A program made the position numbers and the translations under genes. The notes beneath the pieces were generated by a model. The model did no database searches. It saw only the letters and a program-made list of their open reading frames with translations, and had not been told where the DNA came from. Shown here piece after piece: positions 44,316-53,613 of a DNA stretch of 64,000 bases (its first letter is position 1; every line of letters begins with the position of its first letter). Location: the NCBI RefSeq assembly GCF_000018325.1, contig NC_009922.1, positions 2,418,001 to 2,482,000 on the forward strand. Reading direction: 5' to 3'. The stretch comes from Alkaliphilus oremlandii OhILAs. Lineage in GTDB: Bacteria > Bacillota > Clostridia > Peptostreptococcales > Natronincolaceae.

Positions 44316-44510
44316 ATGACTTTAAATATCGGCACAGTTATTATAACGAAGCGGAAAGAAAAAGCATGGATCGGAGAGCAACATATAGATTTACCATACA
44401 TTAAAAAAGTACTTTCAAAGAGCATACTAATCGATCATAAATATAGTGCAATAGAAAACGAATGGCCATATATTCAAGCTATTCATAGGCTTCAAGATTT
44501 CGTTGGTTAG
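44316..44510 (+). CDS. small protein of unknown function
   Basis: A 64-residue protein: TLNIGTVIITKRKEKAWIGE, IDLPYIKKVLSKSILIDHKY. The ATG was chosen for AGGAG seven bases upstream. No membrane segment or motif; the charged, short beta-then-helix pattern resembles small cytoplasmic proteins. It lies on the plus strand after the ABC-F gene, 150 bases later, and could be co-transcribed or independent. Confidence 0.45.
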   Translation: MTLNIGTVIITKRKEKAWIGEQHIDLPYIKKVLSKSILIDHKYSAIENEWPYIQAIHRLQDFVG

Positions 44511-44826
44511 ATCTATACCTTTAAAGATTTTACACCGTCTGAAACTTCTAATTAAAATGATCTTAGAAATTATTTAAAGCTTCTTTAATGCCAATATTAC
44601 AAAATAAAATTTGTTCGCTCTGGCTCACAAACTTTATGTCGCACTCAACTCTAGATAGAACTTAGAGTTTCAAGTGCTCAAAATAAAACTACCTACTAAA
44701 TGATTGTAAAATAAACATCTAGTAGGTAGATTTTTTAAAAAAATATTTTTTTAAAATTTTTTTTAAAAAGTGGTTTACTTTTTAAAATTAAATTGATCTT
44801 ATATAGTGTACCTTTCTTCACGCTCT
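44511..44826. other. intergenic stretch with two hairpins
   Basis: About 316 AT-rich bases between the small plus-strand gene and addB. An imperfect 12-bp hairpin (GCACT/AGTGC with AACTCTA/TAGAGTT) at 44641-44677 and a strong terminator at 44689-44736 were found; no coding frame of interest. Confidence 0.5.
44689..44736. terminator. terminator at the addB end
   Basis: CTACCTACTA and perfect complement with a 21-base loop. TTTTTT follows on the plus strand and TTTTATTTT on the minus strand, so it can end both the small gene and addB. Confidence 0.75.
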
Positions 44827-47800
44827 TTATATATTCTCATTTTCTTTTCTTATTTTCTCCAAAACTTCCTCATTTTTTAATTCTTTAATGGTTTTATACT
44901 GGTTCTCATGGAAGCTATGATCAAATTGGCATATGGAAATATATGCACAATACTTGCAAGATGTATCGCCGCCTTTTTTAAAGGGCTCTATCTTTACATT
45001 ACCCTTGAGCATTTCCTCCCCGATTTCCTTAACCAATCCCCTTACATGCTTTAGAAGTGCCTTAAAATCTTCCTCAGGAAGCGCCGACGAAGTTTTAGAA
45101 ATTTCACCTTCTTTTGTAAGACTAGCGGGAAGAATACTAGAAGATCTTCCAATATCTTCATCTATCTTTTTAATAATATTGACATCCTTTAAAACCAATC
45201 CTTTCATTTTTAACCTTTTATTGATTTCTTTTTCTACTTCCTTTACAGCTTTTTCCGTGGTTTTAACCATTGGATCATCTATTTTAAAATAGAAGATGCC
45301 TCCGGGATGGACTTCAGCCTGATATTTTTGAGATTGGCTCGATAGTACGGCATCTAAATATACCAGCAGCTGTATCTGAAAGCCGTAATAAACATCGGAT
45401 AGGCTAAATTCTTTACTTCCAGACTTATAATCAATTATTTTAACGTAATTTCCATCTTCATCATTTAAGATATCGACCCGATCGATTCTACCCTCTAAAT
45501 AGATTTTCTCCCCACTTTCAAGCTCAATTACAATGGGTGGAATATCTCCTTCCAACCCAAAAATAATCTCATGACCCATAGGAACAAACTGACCTTTTTT
45601 TATATGCTCCGTTAAAGTCCACATGGCTCTCTTGCTAATTCGCTTTAACCTGGTCACTAGATATTGATATCGATGGGTACTGAGCATAATACCGTGCTCG
45701 AACTCTGGCACCATTTCATCAATTACCTTTTCAACAAAATAATCGCTTTGTTCTCTGGTTAAATCCTTCCACTGGATTTGCTCATTCACTAATTCCTTCG
45801 TAAAATTCTCCATGGAATCGTGGAATAGTCTGCCGATATCTGGGTTGGATAGCTGATATTCCTTTCTCTCTTTCGGTCTCAGTCCATAGGTGACGAAATG
45901 AGAGAAGGGACAGTTTGCAAATCTTTCTAGTCTGGAGACACTGGATTTAATCGGATGTTCGTACAAGCTTCTCGCCTTCTGCTCTCCGATATAGGAAATC
46001 TGATTTTCATGAAATAAGCCCTTCACCATTAGGTTTCGTCTTTCGTCCCATTGGCTTTCGTTGCTATACCATTGATATACATCCCACCAAATATCCTCCA
46101 TGGGTTTATCGTCTATATTCTGTCTGATGCTTTCCGTCATATATTTAAATGTACTAATCGGTGTCGTAATGAGATGAAGCTGTCTATTTAAAGTAGGCAC
46201 CACATCACTCTGTATATTTAAGTTTCTAAATAGTTTTTTTATACGGTCGATTAGAATCGACTGCCTTTGGGCTTTTCCCTCTTGATCTGCTAAGGCATAG
46301 CTGATCCATAAGTACTCTGTAGGCTTCGATAAGGCAGAATAAATCGTAAATTGCTCCTCTAACAGTGCATTTTCCAACGTATTTCCTATGGAGAGTCCTT
46401 TTTTATCCAGTGATTCCCGCTCATGGTCTAAAAGGATGCCACCGTCTTCTCTGCTGGATGGTAAAATTCCGTCATTGACACCGATTACAAACAAGGCTTT
46501 GATATCGTGACTCTTGGATCGTTCGATACTTCCCACTAATACTTGATCAATGGTGGTAGGTATCACACCGACCTCACAAGCTAAAAATCCTGCTTCTAAA
46601 ATCCTGCCATATTCCTTTAAGGTCGTGCTTTCTTCTGCAAGTATTTCTGTCAGCTGGTCCAATATTTCCATGACCTTATTCCATATTTGCGTGTTTTCAT
46701 TGACATATTCAAAATATTTTTTCTCTCTCAGCTCTTCGATCCATTGATCCAGCTTTGCTTCTATATTTAAATCCTTCATAAACTCAAACAAGGCTTTTGT
46801 AATATGACCAACCTTTTTTTTACGATAGATCTTCTTTTCGAATTTTAAAAATGGCGCAATGAATCGCTCCCTAAATTCATTATATTTTATTTTTTCCTCA
46901 TGGATTTCATCCGATTCTTCTTGCTCTATTTCTTCATGCTTCTTATTAGTAAATCCTTTCGTAAAAGGGACTGCATAATCCTTTCCCTTAATGCCATACT
47001 GAAGTACATAGTTCTCCAATTCTTCTACCTCATCCTTATTTAAATCGCCAAATCCAGTTTTCAAAAATCGAAATACATCTTCATATTGATATCCTCTTGC
47101 TAAAATCCCGATGCTGGATAAAATAAGCTCCACTATGGGATTATTCATAATGGACCGCTTCTCATCCATGAAATAAGGGATGCTATACTCTTCAAATACG
47201 CGCTTCAATATCATGCTGTACTCTTCTAATCCTGCAGAGACAAGAGCAATATCTTTCCAGCGATATCCCTTGTCCCGAACTAAATGAATAATTTGTGCGG
47301 CTACATTTTCCATTTCAGTATAAAGATTTGATCCTGAGAACACATCTAAATGCGTGATTTCACCTGTATACTGCTGATATGGATAGGCGTAGAGTTCCTT
47401 TTCGATATGGCAGATTTCCTGAACCTTTGGTAGAACTGGTCTTTCATTTCTATCTAAATCGATGATCTCCTCTTCTAGCCCCAGACGCTGTGCTATTGAT
47501 TTTATTTTTAAATAGGTTTTTCGATTGATATGGAATAAATCCTGATCACTTTCCTTAGATTTCAACTCCATCGTGAAAGTAATGGTAAGATTTTTTACCT
47601 TCTCTGCCAATTTTTCTATCACTCTAAATATTTGGGGTGTAAAGCTTTGGAATCCATCAATCCAAACCTCTGCCCCTTCTAAAAATTGGACCTTCTCTAT
47701 GTTTTCAATAAGAAGGTTTACATTGTCTTCATTATCCACATATCGATCCCTTAAGTAGTTATTAAACTTTTGATATAGAAGAATAATATCGTTCAATTTT

Positions 47801-48261
47801 CGTTTTAATAGGGTATCCTCTTCCATTTCATTGAATTCCATTGTAAGCTCTATTGGCGTTATGTCATGCTGTTTCATCTCACAGATCAAATCATTTAATT
47901 TTGTGATAAAGCCTTCTTGCTTCGCTATGGATTTATATATGGAAAGATCCTTTGAGGATTCGTCTGCAATCTTTCTTAAAATCATATTTTTACCGATCTC
48001 ATTAATTGGAATTTTAGTAATCCCACCAACTTCATTAAAAACGTAATGCGTAAGCCTGGTAAAGCTCAATACCTCGGCTCTCATAATCCCCTTTAACGCT
48101 TGCTTTCCTATTAAATCCCGCTCTGCCTGTAAGGTAAACTGTTCTGGTACTAAGAGAAAGAGCTTGTGATGCCCTTCTCCCTCTAATCTTTTCTTTATTT
48201 CCTCTAAGACAAAGTAGCTTTTACCCCTACCTGCCCTACCAAATACGTATCGAATTGCCAT
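44827..48261 (-). CDS. addB: ATP-dependent helicase/nuclease subunit B
   Basis: A 1144-residue partner of AddA in double-strand break resection. The N-terminus has the Walker-like FGRAGRGKSYFVLEEI; the iron-sulfur cluster ligands lie at FANCPFSHF (about 790-810) and the C-terminal CKYCAYISICQFD; the RecB-type nuclease runs ...LEGRIDRVDIL...IIDYKSG (D..K). AGAGGTGCAAGGTC precedes the ATG. It is on the same strand as addA but 11.5 kb upstream, whereas in most Clostridia addB is directly followed by addA. Confidence 0.95.
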   Translation of the reverse strand: MAIRYVFGRAGRGKSYFVLEEIKKRLEGEGHHKLFLLVPEQFTLQAERDLIGKQALKGIMRAEVLSFTRLTHYVFNEVGGITKIPINEIGKNMILRKIADESSKDLSIYKSIAKQEGFITKLNDLICEMKQHDITPIELTMEFNEMEEDTLLKRKLNDIILLYQKFNNYLRDRYVDNEDNVNLLIENIEKVQFLEGAEVWIDGFQSFTPQIFRVIEKLAEKVKNLTITFTMELKSKESDQDLFHINRKTYLKIKSIAQRLGLEEEIIDLDRNERPVLPKVQEICHIEKELYAYPYQQYTGEITHLDVFSGSNLYTEMENVAAQIIHLVRDKGYRWKDIALVSAGLEEYSMILKRVFEEYSIPYFMDEKRSIMNNPIVELILSSIGILARGYQYEDVFRFLKTGFGDLNKDEVEELENYVLQYGIKGKDYAVPFTKGFTNKKHEEIEQEESDEIHEEKIKYNEFRERFIAPFLKFEKKIYRKKKVGHITKALFEFMKDLNIEAKLDQWIEELREKKYFEYVNENTQIWNKVMEILDQLTEILAEESTTLKEYGRILEAGFLACEVGVIPTTIDQVLVGSIERSKSHDIKALFVIGVNDGILPSSREDGGILLDHERESLDKKGLSIGNTLENALLEEQFTIYSALSKPTEYLWISYALADQEGKAQRQSILIDRIKKLFRNLNIQSDVVPTLNRQLHLITTPISTFKYMTESIRQNIDDKPMEDIWWDVYQWYSNESQWDERRNLMVKGLFHENQISYIGEQKARSLYEHPIKSSVSRLERFANCPFSHFVTYGLRPKERKEYQLSNPDIGRLFHDSMENFTKELVNEQIQWKDLTREQSDYFVEKVIDEMVPEFEHGIMLSTHRYQYLVTRLKRISKRAMWTLTEHIKKGQFVPMGHEIIFGLEGDIPPIVIELESGEKIYLEGRIDRVDILNDEDGNYVKIIDYKSGSKEFSLSDVYYGFQIQLLVYLDAVLSSQSQKYQAEVHPGGIFYFKIDDPMVKTTEKAVKEVEKEINKRLKMKGLVLKDVNIIKKIDEDIGRSSSILPASLTKEGEISKTSSALPEEDFKALLKHVRGLVKEIGEEMLKGNVKIEPFKKGGDTSCKYCAYISICQFDHSFHENQYKTIKELKNEEVLEKIRKENENI

Positions 48262-48379
48262 GACCTTGCACCTCTTTTCATTGCTTTATATTACTATAAT
48301 TATATCATATACAGAACGGATGTTTTTAACAAAAATTTATACCCTTTCTATAACATAACAATATGTATCCCACTTTACA

Positions 48380-48412
48380 CATAGAAAATCCCTCCAAATT
48401 AGGAGGGATTCT
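48380..48412 (-). terminator. intrinsic terminator
   Basis: AATCCCTCC and perfect complement with a six-base loop; minus-strand tail TTTTCTATG. Ends the heptad-repeat gene about 45 bases past its stop. Confidence 0.65.
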
Positions 48413-48456
48413 TGTATCCGTTATTTAAATTCAATCTTTTTATTGTACTGTATATT

Positions 48457-49173
48457 CTACATTGCTGCTTTTATTTTAGCAATATCACTCCAGTTATCTG
48501 CCGTTGCAATCTCTATCCTCACTATTGTTGATTTCATGCCTACAAGTTCATTTCTTACCTCTTCTCTAAACTCTGTTAAAATAGCAGTTTGCTCTTTTAC
48601 AGCGCTTATTTCTTCGATAATTTGTTTCTGACTTATTTTTAGTTGGCCTACATCTTCTTTTAGTAGAGACATATCTCCTTTCAGAAGAGATACATCTTCT
48701 TTCAGTAAAAATACGTCTCCTTTCAAGAAAGCTACATCTTCTTTCAATAAAGATACATCTTCCTTCAGAAGAGATACATCTCCTTTCAGGAAAGCTACAT
48801 CTTCTTTCAATAAAGATACGTCTCCTTTCAGTAAAGATACATCTTCCTTCAGAAAAGCTACATCTTCTTTCAGAAAAGATACATCTTCTTTCAGAAGAGA
48901 TACATCTTCCTTCAGAAGAGATACATCTCCTTTCAGGAAAGCTACATCTTCTTTCAATAAAGATACGTCTCCTTTCAGTAAAGATACATCTTCCTTCAGA
49001 AGAGATACATCTCCTTTCAGTACAGATACATCTTCCTTCAGAAAAGCTACGTCTTCTTTCAATAGAGATACATCGTCTTTCAGAAAAGCTACATCTTGTC
49101 TTAACTGGTTCTGTCCCACTTCTAAGTTGCCTAGTTTCTCCAATACAATTCTTTGAAACTCTTCATTTGTCAT
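48457..49173 (-). CDS. coiled-coil protein built of 22 tandem heptad repeats
   Basis: A 238-residue protein. After a 25-residue N-terminus, 22 copies of a seven-residue unit (DVSLLKE, DVAFLKG, DVSLLKG and close variants) run without a break for about 154 residues, then a 50-residue C-terminus (IRQ-free helix, EQTAILTEFREEVRNELVG). The a/d positions are Val and Leu, so it should form a parallel multi-stranded rod. C-terminal sequence resembles small clostridial coiled-coil proteins of unknown role. CAAAGGGGGATAGGTA precedes the ATG. The repeat region is at DNA level a 21-bp tandem array, which can gain or lose units. Confidence 0.75.
   Translation of the reverse strand: MTNEEFQRIVLEKLGNLEVGQNQLRQDVAFLKDDVSLLKEDVAFLKEDVSVLKGDVSLLKEDVSLLKGDVSLLKEDVAFLKGDVSLLKEDVSLLKEDVSFLKEDVAFLKEDVSLLKGDVSLLKEDVAFLKGDVSLLKEDVSLLKEDVAFLKGDVFLLKEDVSLLKGDMSLLKEDVGQLKISQKQIIEEISAVKEQTAILTEFREEVRNELVGMKSTIVRIEIATADNWSDIAKIKAAM
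48637..49104 (-). repeat. 21-bp tandem repeat array inside the heptad gene
   Basis: About 22 units of 21 bp (base pattern GATGT-TCTTTATTGAAGGGA-like), with larger blocks that recur: the unit order GDVSLLKE-DVAFLKG-DVSLLKE occurs twice, which points to duplication of several units at a time. Confidence 0.85.
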
Positions 49174-49331
49174 TACCTATCCCCCTTTGTGTTTTATTTT
49201 ATATAGGAATTCGATTATAGTTTGTCCAAGTTGATACTATTTTTCATATCAAAATAAGTTCAATATTATTTATTATCATACCAAACTTATATAGTTAAAT
49301 CCACCTTGCAATAGATATTTTTATTCTATTT

Positions 49332-49380
49332 CAACAAAAAACTCCTAGAAATTATACTACCCGTTTCTAGAAGTTTTTTT
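49332..49380 (-). terminator. intrinsic terminator after the DUF1846 gene
   Basis: CTCCTAGAAA and an imperfect complement (TTTCTAGAAG) with a 12-base loop; on the minus strand the tail is TTTTTTGTTG. Confidence 0.65.
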
Positions 49381-49396
49381 GGATATATACCAGTAT

Positions 49397-50905
49397 TTAA
49401 CTGTTATAATATAAATTTTCCGTCGCATATTCTGGATCGCTGGTTACATCAATCCCTAATTTATTGAATATCTGCTCGTCATTTAGGCTTAATATAGCTG
49501 TGGAATGCGCTTGACATCCATCCAACATGGATAACTTTTCTAATGCAACTTGAGCTGTTGGATTTGTAGCAGCACTAATACTGAGAGCGATTAATATTTC
49601 TTCACAATCTAAAGCAGAATTTTTGATTTTTAAAGCTTTCGATTTTAAATTTCTGATTGGCTCCAGTACAACTGGAGAAATTAAATGGATACCGTCCGAT
49701 ATATTTGCTAAGTATTTTATTGCGTTTAAAAGAACTGCAGCCGTCGCATCCATTTCATGAGAACCTTTCCCTGTGATCATCGTTCCATCACTTAGCTCTA
49801 TTGCCATTGCCGGACAGGCTTCATTTTTATTTGAAACTTCTCTTAGTTTAGCGGACTTTTCTCTAGCTGGCAGCACCACTTTTCGATCCTCTAGCTTTAA
49901 GTCCAGCTGTTCCATGATCATCTTAGATCTTTCAAAGGTTTCCTTATCCACATGTCCTTTTTTATATTCACAGCCCGTCTTAAAATATCTTCTGATGATT
50001 TCCTGCTTCGAAGCTTCTTTAATGATTTCATCGTCTATAATTCCAAATCCAACTCTATTGACGCCCATATCTGTTGGAGATTTAAATACAGACTCCTCCC
50101 CTGTGATTTTCTCTATAATCCTTTTTAACACAGGAAAAGCTTCTACATCTCGATTATAGTTAATGGCAATCTCATTGTAAGCTTCAAGATGAAAGGGGTC
50201 TATCATATTGACATCCTTTAAATCTACCGTAGCGGCTTCATAAGCCACATTTAAAGGGTGCTTTAAGGGAACGTTCCACACTGGGAATGTTTCAAACTTT
50301 GAATAGCCTGCCACCCTGCCTCTTTTATATTCATGATAAAGTTGATTGAGACAAGTTGATAATTTTCCACTGGCTGGTCCTGGTGCTGTTACAACAACGA
50401 TCGGCTTCGTTGTCTCTATATATGGATTCTGTCCATATCCTTCATCGCTGACAATGGTATCCACATCTGTAGGGTATCCCTTTGTACTTCTGTGAATATA
50501 AACCTTAATTCCTCTTCGTTCAAGCTTATTGATAAAAACAGTGGTTGCTGGTTGCCCGTCGTATCTGGTAATCACAACGCTGTTTACCTCTAAATCATAG
50601 GACCTCAGATCATCGATCAGTCTTAGGGTATCCATATCATATGTAATACCGAAATCCCCTCTTATTTTATTCCGCTCAATATCCCCGGCATATACACAAA
50701 TAACAACTTCAACCTTTTCTTTCAATTTGTATAGTAATTTTAGCTTTGCATTTTCATTGAAACCAGGTAGAACTCTTTTGGCATGGAAGTCAAATAATAG
50801 CTTTCCCCCAAATTCAAGATATAGCTTATCATAGTTGTTCACTCTCTCTAAGATATACTTCGACTGCTCCTCTAAGTACTTTTCATGATCGAACCCTGCT
50901 TTCAT
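49397..50905 (-). CDS. DUF1846 family protein
   Basis: A 502-residue member of DUF1846, widely found in Firmicutes and structurally studied in streptococci; it has an alpha/beta nucleotide-binding-like fold. Marks: [54 protein letters not shown] (with an SGK P-loop-like turn), [38 protein letters not shown]. Its biochemical role is not established. CAGGAGGATGAAAAA supports the start. A probable structured RNA ends 68 bases before it. Confidence 0.92.
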
Positions 50906-50972
50906 TTTTTCATCCTCCTGTTTTCTATTCTTTCAGATTTATTATTAAGTTGTGTTCATAAATATTACCCGT

Positions 50973-51135
50973 AAAAAAAGCATTGCTCATGCTTCCCTAG
51001 GAAAGCCCTAGGTTTCCTTCAACGGCTGATTTACAGCCTCGGTATCTTCTTAAGGTGGCAGGGGGTTTCATCCTCTACAACCCCTATTTTATGGAATGGA
51101 AAAGCAAAACCTTCCCGCTTCATAAAAAACTTTGA
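50973..51135 (-). ncRNA. candidate structured RNA (leader or independent) before the DUF1846 gene
   Basis: A 163-nt segment with its own promoter and ending at a terminator (AGCAT-GAGCA-ATGCT then TTTTTTT). It contains perfect small hairpins: GGCTG-TAAAT-CAGCC, CCTAGG-GCTTT-CCTAGG, AGGGGTT...AACCCC(C)T, and GGAAGG...TTTTCC. No ribosome site or long frame is present. I could not match it to a riboswitch class, 6S, tmRNA, RNase P or SRP RNA; raiA-type RNA came to mind but I cannot confirm it. Confidence 0.55.
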
Positions 51136-51141
51136 CTCTTT

Positions 51142-51170
51142 ATTGTAGCATAGCTCAAATATAAAGTAAA
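51142..51170 (-). promoter_or_regulatory. promoter of the candidate RNA
   Basis: On the minus strand TTTACT, 17 bases, TACAAT. Start expected near 51135. Confidence 0.6.
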
Positions 51171-51295
51171 CACAGTTCATTGTTGTTTTAATGACCAACT
51201 ATAACATTTTTTAATAGATATATAACCATTTATAAGTAGATCGTATAGTTTATAAATGATACAATCAATAAGACACTGAACAGGGAGTTGATTTT

Positions 51296-52345
51296 ATGGA
51301 GTTTATTAAAAAATGTAGTGTAGGAATATTTTTTGCCGCAATACTTGCAGTTGTATCTAATTTTATAAGCGGTATTCTTCCGAATCATATCATAGGGGCA
51401 GGAGTGTTTGCCTTAATTATAGGAATGATGCTCAATCCACTGACATCAAAGTATCCTGTTTTTCAACAGGGGTTCAACTTTACATCTAAAAAAATATTAC
51501 GGACAGCGATTATACTAATGGGAGCTACCCTTAGCTTCTCTCAAGTATTAGAGGTTGGTAAATTTTCATTAGTTGTTATGATCTTTACCCTTATAACAGC
51601 TTTTGGCGGAGGGTATCTCGTTGGTAAGCTCTTTCATATGGACTGGAAACTTTCTTCACTGATATCTGCTGGAACCGGTATATGTGGCGGTTCTGCCATC
51701 GCCTCCATCGCACCAGTTATTGATGCGGAAGACAGCGACATCGCATATGCCATATCTGCTACATTTATATTTGATGTCCTTATGGTGGTTTTATTCCCTA
51801 TTATGGGCAGATATTTTGGGATGTCCGATTTAGGTTATGGTCTTTGGACCGGAACAGCTGTAAATGATACATCCTCTGTAGTTGCTGCTGGATATGCATT
51901 TTCAGATATTGCAGGTGGATTTTCTGTAATTGTGAAGCTTACACGAACTTTATCCATTGTTCCCGTTGTGCTTATATTCTCTTATATCAACCAAAGAATT
52001 GTTAGAAAAAATGAAACAGAATATGCTTTCAGCAATGGAAGTGCTCCTAGCACAATACAGCAAAATAAAAAAGTTGAGATCACAAAGATATTTCCTTGGT
52101 TTATTCTGATGTTTCTCGGTGTAGTTACCATTAAAAGTCTTGGAATTCTGCCTGAATTCATTAGCTCTAACATATCTAAAATCAGTAAATTTTTAATGGT
52201 TATGTCCTTGGGTGCTATCGGATTTAAAACAAATTTTAAGAAGCTTTCAAAGTCTGGATTTTTACCTATGCTTCATGGCTTTATAATTTCTGCATTGGTC
52301 GTTATCGTTTCATTTTTAGCACAGATGGCAATCGGTCAGCTTTAA
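51296..52345 (+). CDS. YeiH family putative sulfate exporter
   Basis: A 349-residue membrane protein with about nine to eleven segments. It carries the YeiH/UPF0324 pattern: FALIIGMMLNPL near the start, GTGICGGSAIASIAPVIDAEDSDIAYAIS, and WTGTAVNDTSSVVAAGYAF. Members of this family are thought to export sulfur oxyanions or related compounds in bacteria; direct evidence is limited. CAGGGAGTTGATTTT precedes the ATG. A terminator directly after it is shared with the convergent aminotransferase gene. Confidence 0.85.
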   Translation: MEFIKKCSVGIFFAAILAVVSNFISGILPNHIIGAGVFALIIGMMLNPLTSKYPVFQQGFNFTSKKILRTAIILMGATLSFSQVLEVGKFSLVVMIFTLITAFGGGYLVGKLFHMDWKLSSLISAGTGICGGSAIASIAPVIDAEDSDIAYAISATFIFDVLMVVLFPIMGRYFGMSDLGYGLWTGTAVNDTSSVVAAGYAFSDIAGGFSVIVKLTRTLSIVPVVLIFSYINQRIVRKNETEYAFSNGSAPSTIQQNKKVEITKIFPWFILMFLGVVTIKSLGILPEFISSNISKISKFLMVMSLGAIGFKTNFKKLSKSGFLPMLHGFIISALVVIVSFLAQMAIGQL

Positions 52346-52349
52346 AATT

Positions 52350-52395
52350 TAAATCCCTAGAAATCTATTATTTAGATATTCTAGGGATCTTTTTA
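52350..52395. terminator. bidirectional terminator
   Basis: ATCCCTAGA and complement with an AT-rich loop; TTTTTATG follows on the plus strand, TTTAAATTTT on the minus. It lies between two convergent genes 47 bases apart. Confidence 0.7.
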
Positions 52396-53553
52396 TGAAA
52401 ATATATCCATATTTTCTATTCTATCAAAGGCTTCTTTCAATTTTTCTATTCCTAATGTACAGGCAATTCGAATATATCCTTCTCCACTTTTACCAAAAGC
52501 AATTCCTGGGATCACCAATACATGAGCCTCTTCCAATATTTTATTACTGACTTCTACAGAGCTTAACCCCGTGTTTTTAATGTTAATAAACATATAAAAT
52601 GTTCCTTCTGGCTCAATAACGGACATATTAGGAATTTGTTTTATCCTTTCATATGCATAGTAAATCCTATTTTTATATTCCTCTACCATAGGAGTCTGTA
52701 CTTGTTTCCGCATTCTCAAAGCGTGTATAGCTCCTCTTTGGGAAATGGTTGGAGCAGTAAAGCAGATTCCTTCATTAATATCTCTAATACAATTAATAAT
52801 AAAGTCTGGTGCCAATACATATCCAATTCTCCAGCCTGTCATTGCATAGTCCTTAGAAAAACTGCCAATGGTTATGGTTCTTTCTTTCATTCCTTCCAGT
52901 ACAGTCAGCGGAATAAATGGATTGTTAAAGCTAAAGCTTCCGTATATATCATCTGCAATAACGATTAAATCCTTTTCAATAGCCACCTTAGCGATTGAAT
53001 TTAAACTTTCTTTACTAAGGCATACCCCTGTTGGATTGTTTGGTGTATTTATAATTATTGCTTTGGTTCTGCTGGTTATAGAAGCCTTTAATTTATCAAT
53101 ATTTATTTGAAATCCTTCTTCCTCTACTGTTTCTACCGTAACCAGTTTTCCAGATGCCATTTCAATTTGTTGAGCATATGGTGTAAAATATGGCTCGGGT
53201 ACAATTACTTCGTCTCCTTCATCTAAAATGGCTTCTAAAACTAGATACATTCCATGACAAGCGCCTACGACTGCCATTAATTCTTTCAGCTGTATTTTGT
53301 AACCATACATTTCATCATAGTATTTTACAATTTCTTGTCTTAATTCTATCTCTCCTAAAGGTTCTGTATATCTAGTGTGGCCTTTCTTAGCATCCTGAAA
53401 GGCTTCTTCAATGATTCTAGTGTCCGTTATATAGTCTGGGTCTCCAAGACTTAGATTGATCATATCATCATATTTTTCTGCTTCATCTGCCGCTTTGCCC
53501 ATTGGTGTTGATCTATCTTTCCAGTATTTTTTAGCTATAAATCTATGCGCCAT
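52393..53553 (-). CDS. PLP-dependent class I/II aminotransferase
   Basis: A 386-residue fold-type I aminotransferase. NLSLGDPDYITD at the N-terminus, NTPNNPTGVCLS, ADDIYGSF and the PLP lysine in GSFSKDYAMTGWRIGY are standard; RIACTLG near the end binds the carboxylate. It is closest in style to aspartate/aromatic aminotransferases of clostridial amino-acid pathways. The substrate cannot be read. AGGAGGGCAAATT precedes the ATG. It is the last gene of a set with a YjiH transporter and an iron alcohol dehydrogenase. Confidence 0.9.
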   Translation of the reverse strand: MAHRFIAKKYWKDRSTPMGKAADEAEKYDDMINLSLGDPDYITDTRIIEEAFQDAKKGHTRYTEPLGEIELRQEIVKYYDEMYGYKIQLKELMAVVGACHGMYLVLEAILDEGDEVIVPEPYFTPYAQQIEMASGKLVTVETVEEEGFQINIDKLKASITSRTKAIIINTPNNPTGVCLSKESLNSIAKVAIEKDLIVIADDIYGSFSFNNPFIPLTVLEGMKERTITIGSFSKDYAMTGWRIGYVLAPDFIINCIRDINEGICFTAPTISQRGAIHALRMRKQVQTPMVEEYKNRIYYAYERIKQIPNMSVIEPEGTFYMFINIKNTGLSSVEVSNKILEEAHVLVIPGIAFGKSGEGYIRIACTLGIEKLKEAFDRIENMDIFS

Positions 53554-53613
53554 AATTTGCCCTCCTATTTTACTAACTCTTCACTGTGTATATTATTTTA
53601 TTGTGCTTCTTTT

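Noticed and set aside
33414..44826. Whole block between addA and addB as a prophage or integrative element
   Set aside because: No integrase, transposase, phage structural gene, or terminal repeats seen; only gene order and mixed strands suggest insertion.
48457..49173. Repeat array as a CRISPR array
   Set aside because: The 21-bp units are contiguous without unique spacers, lie in an open frame and give heptads of a coiled coil.
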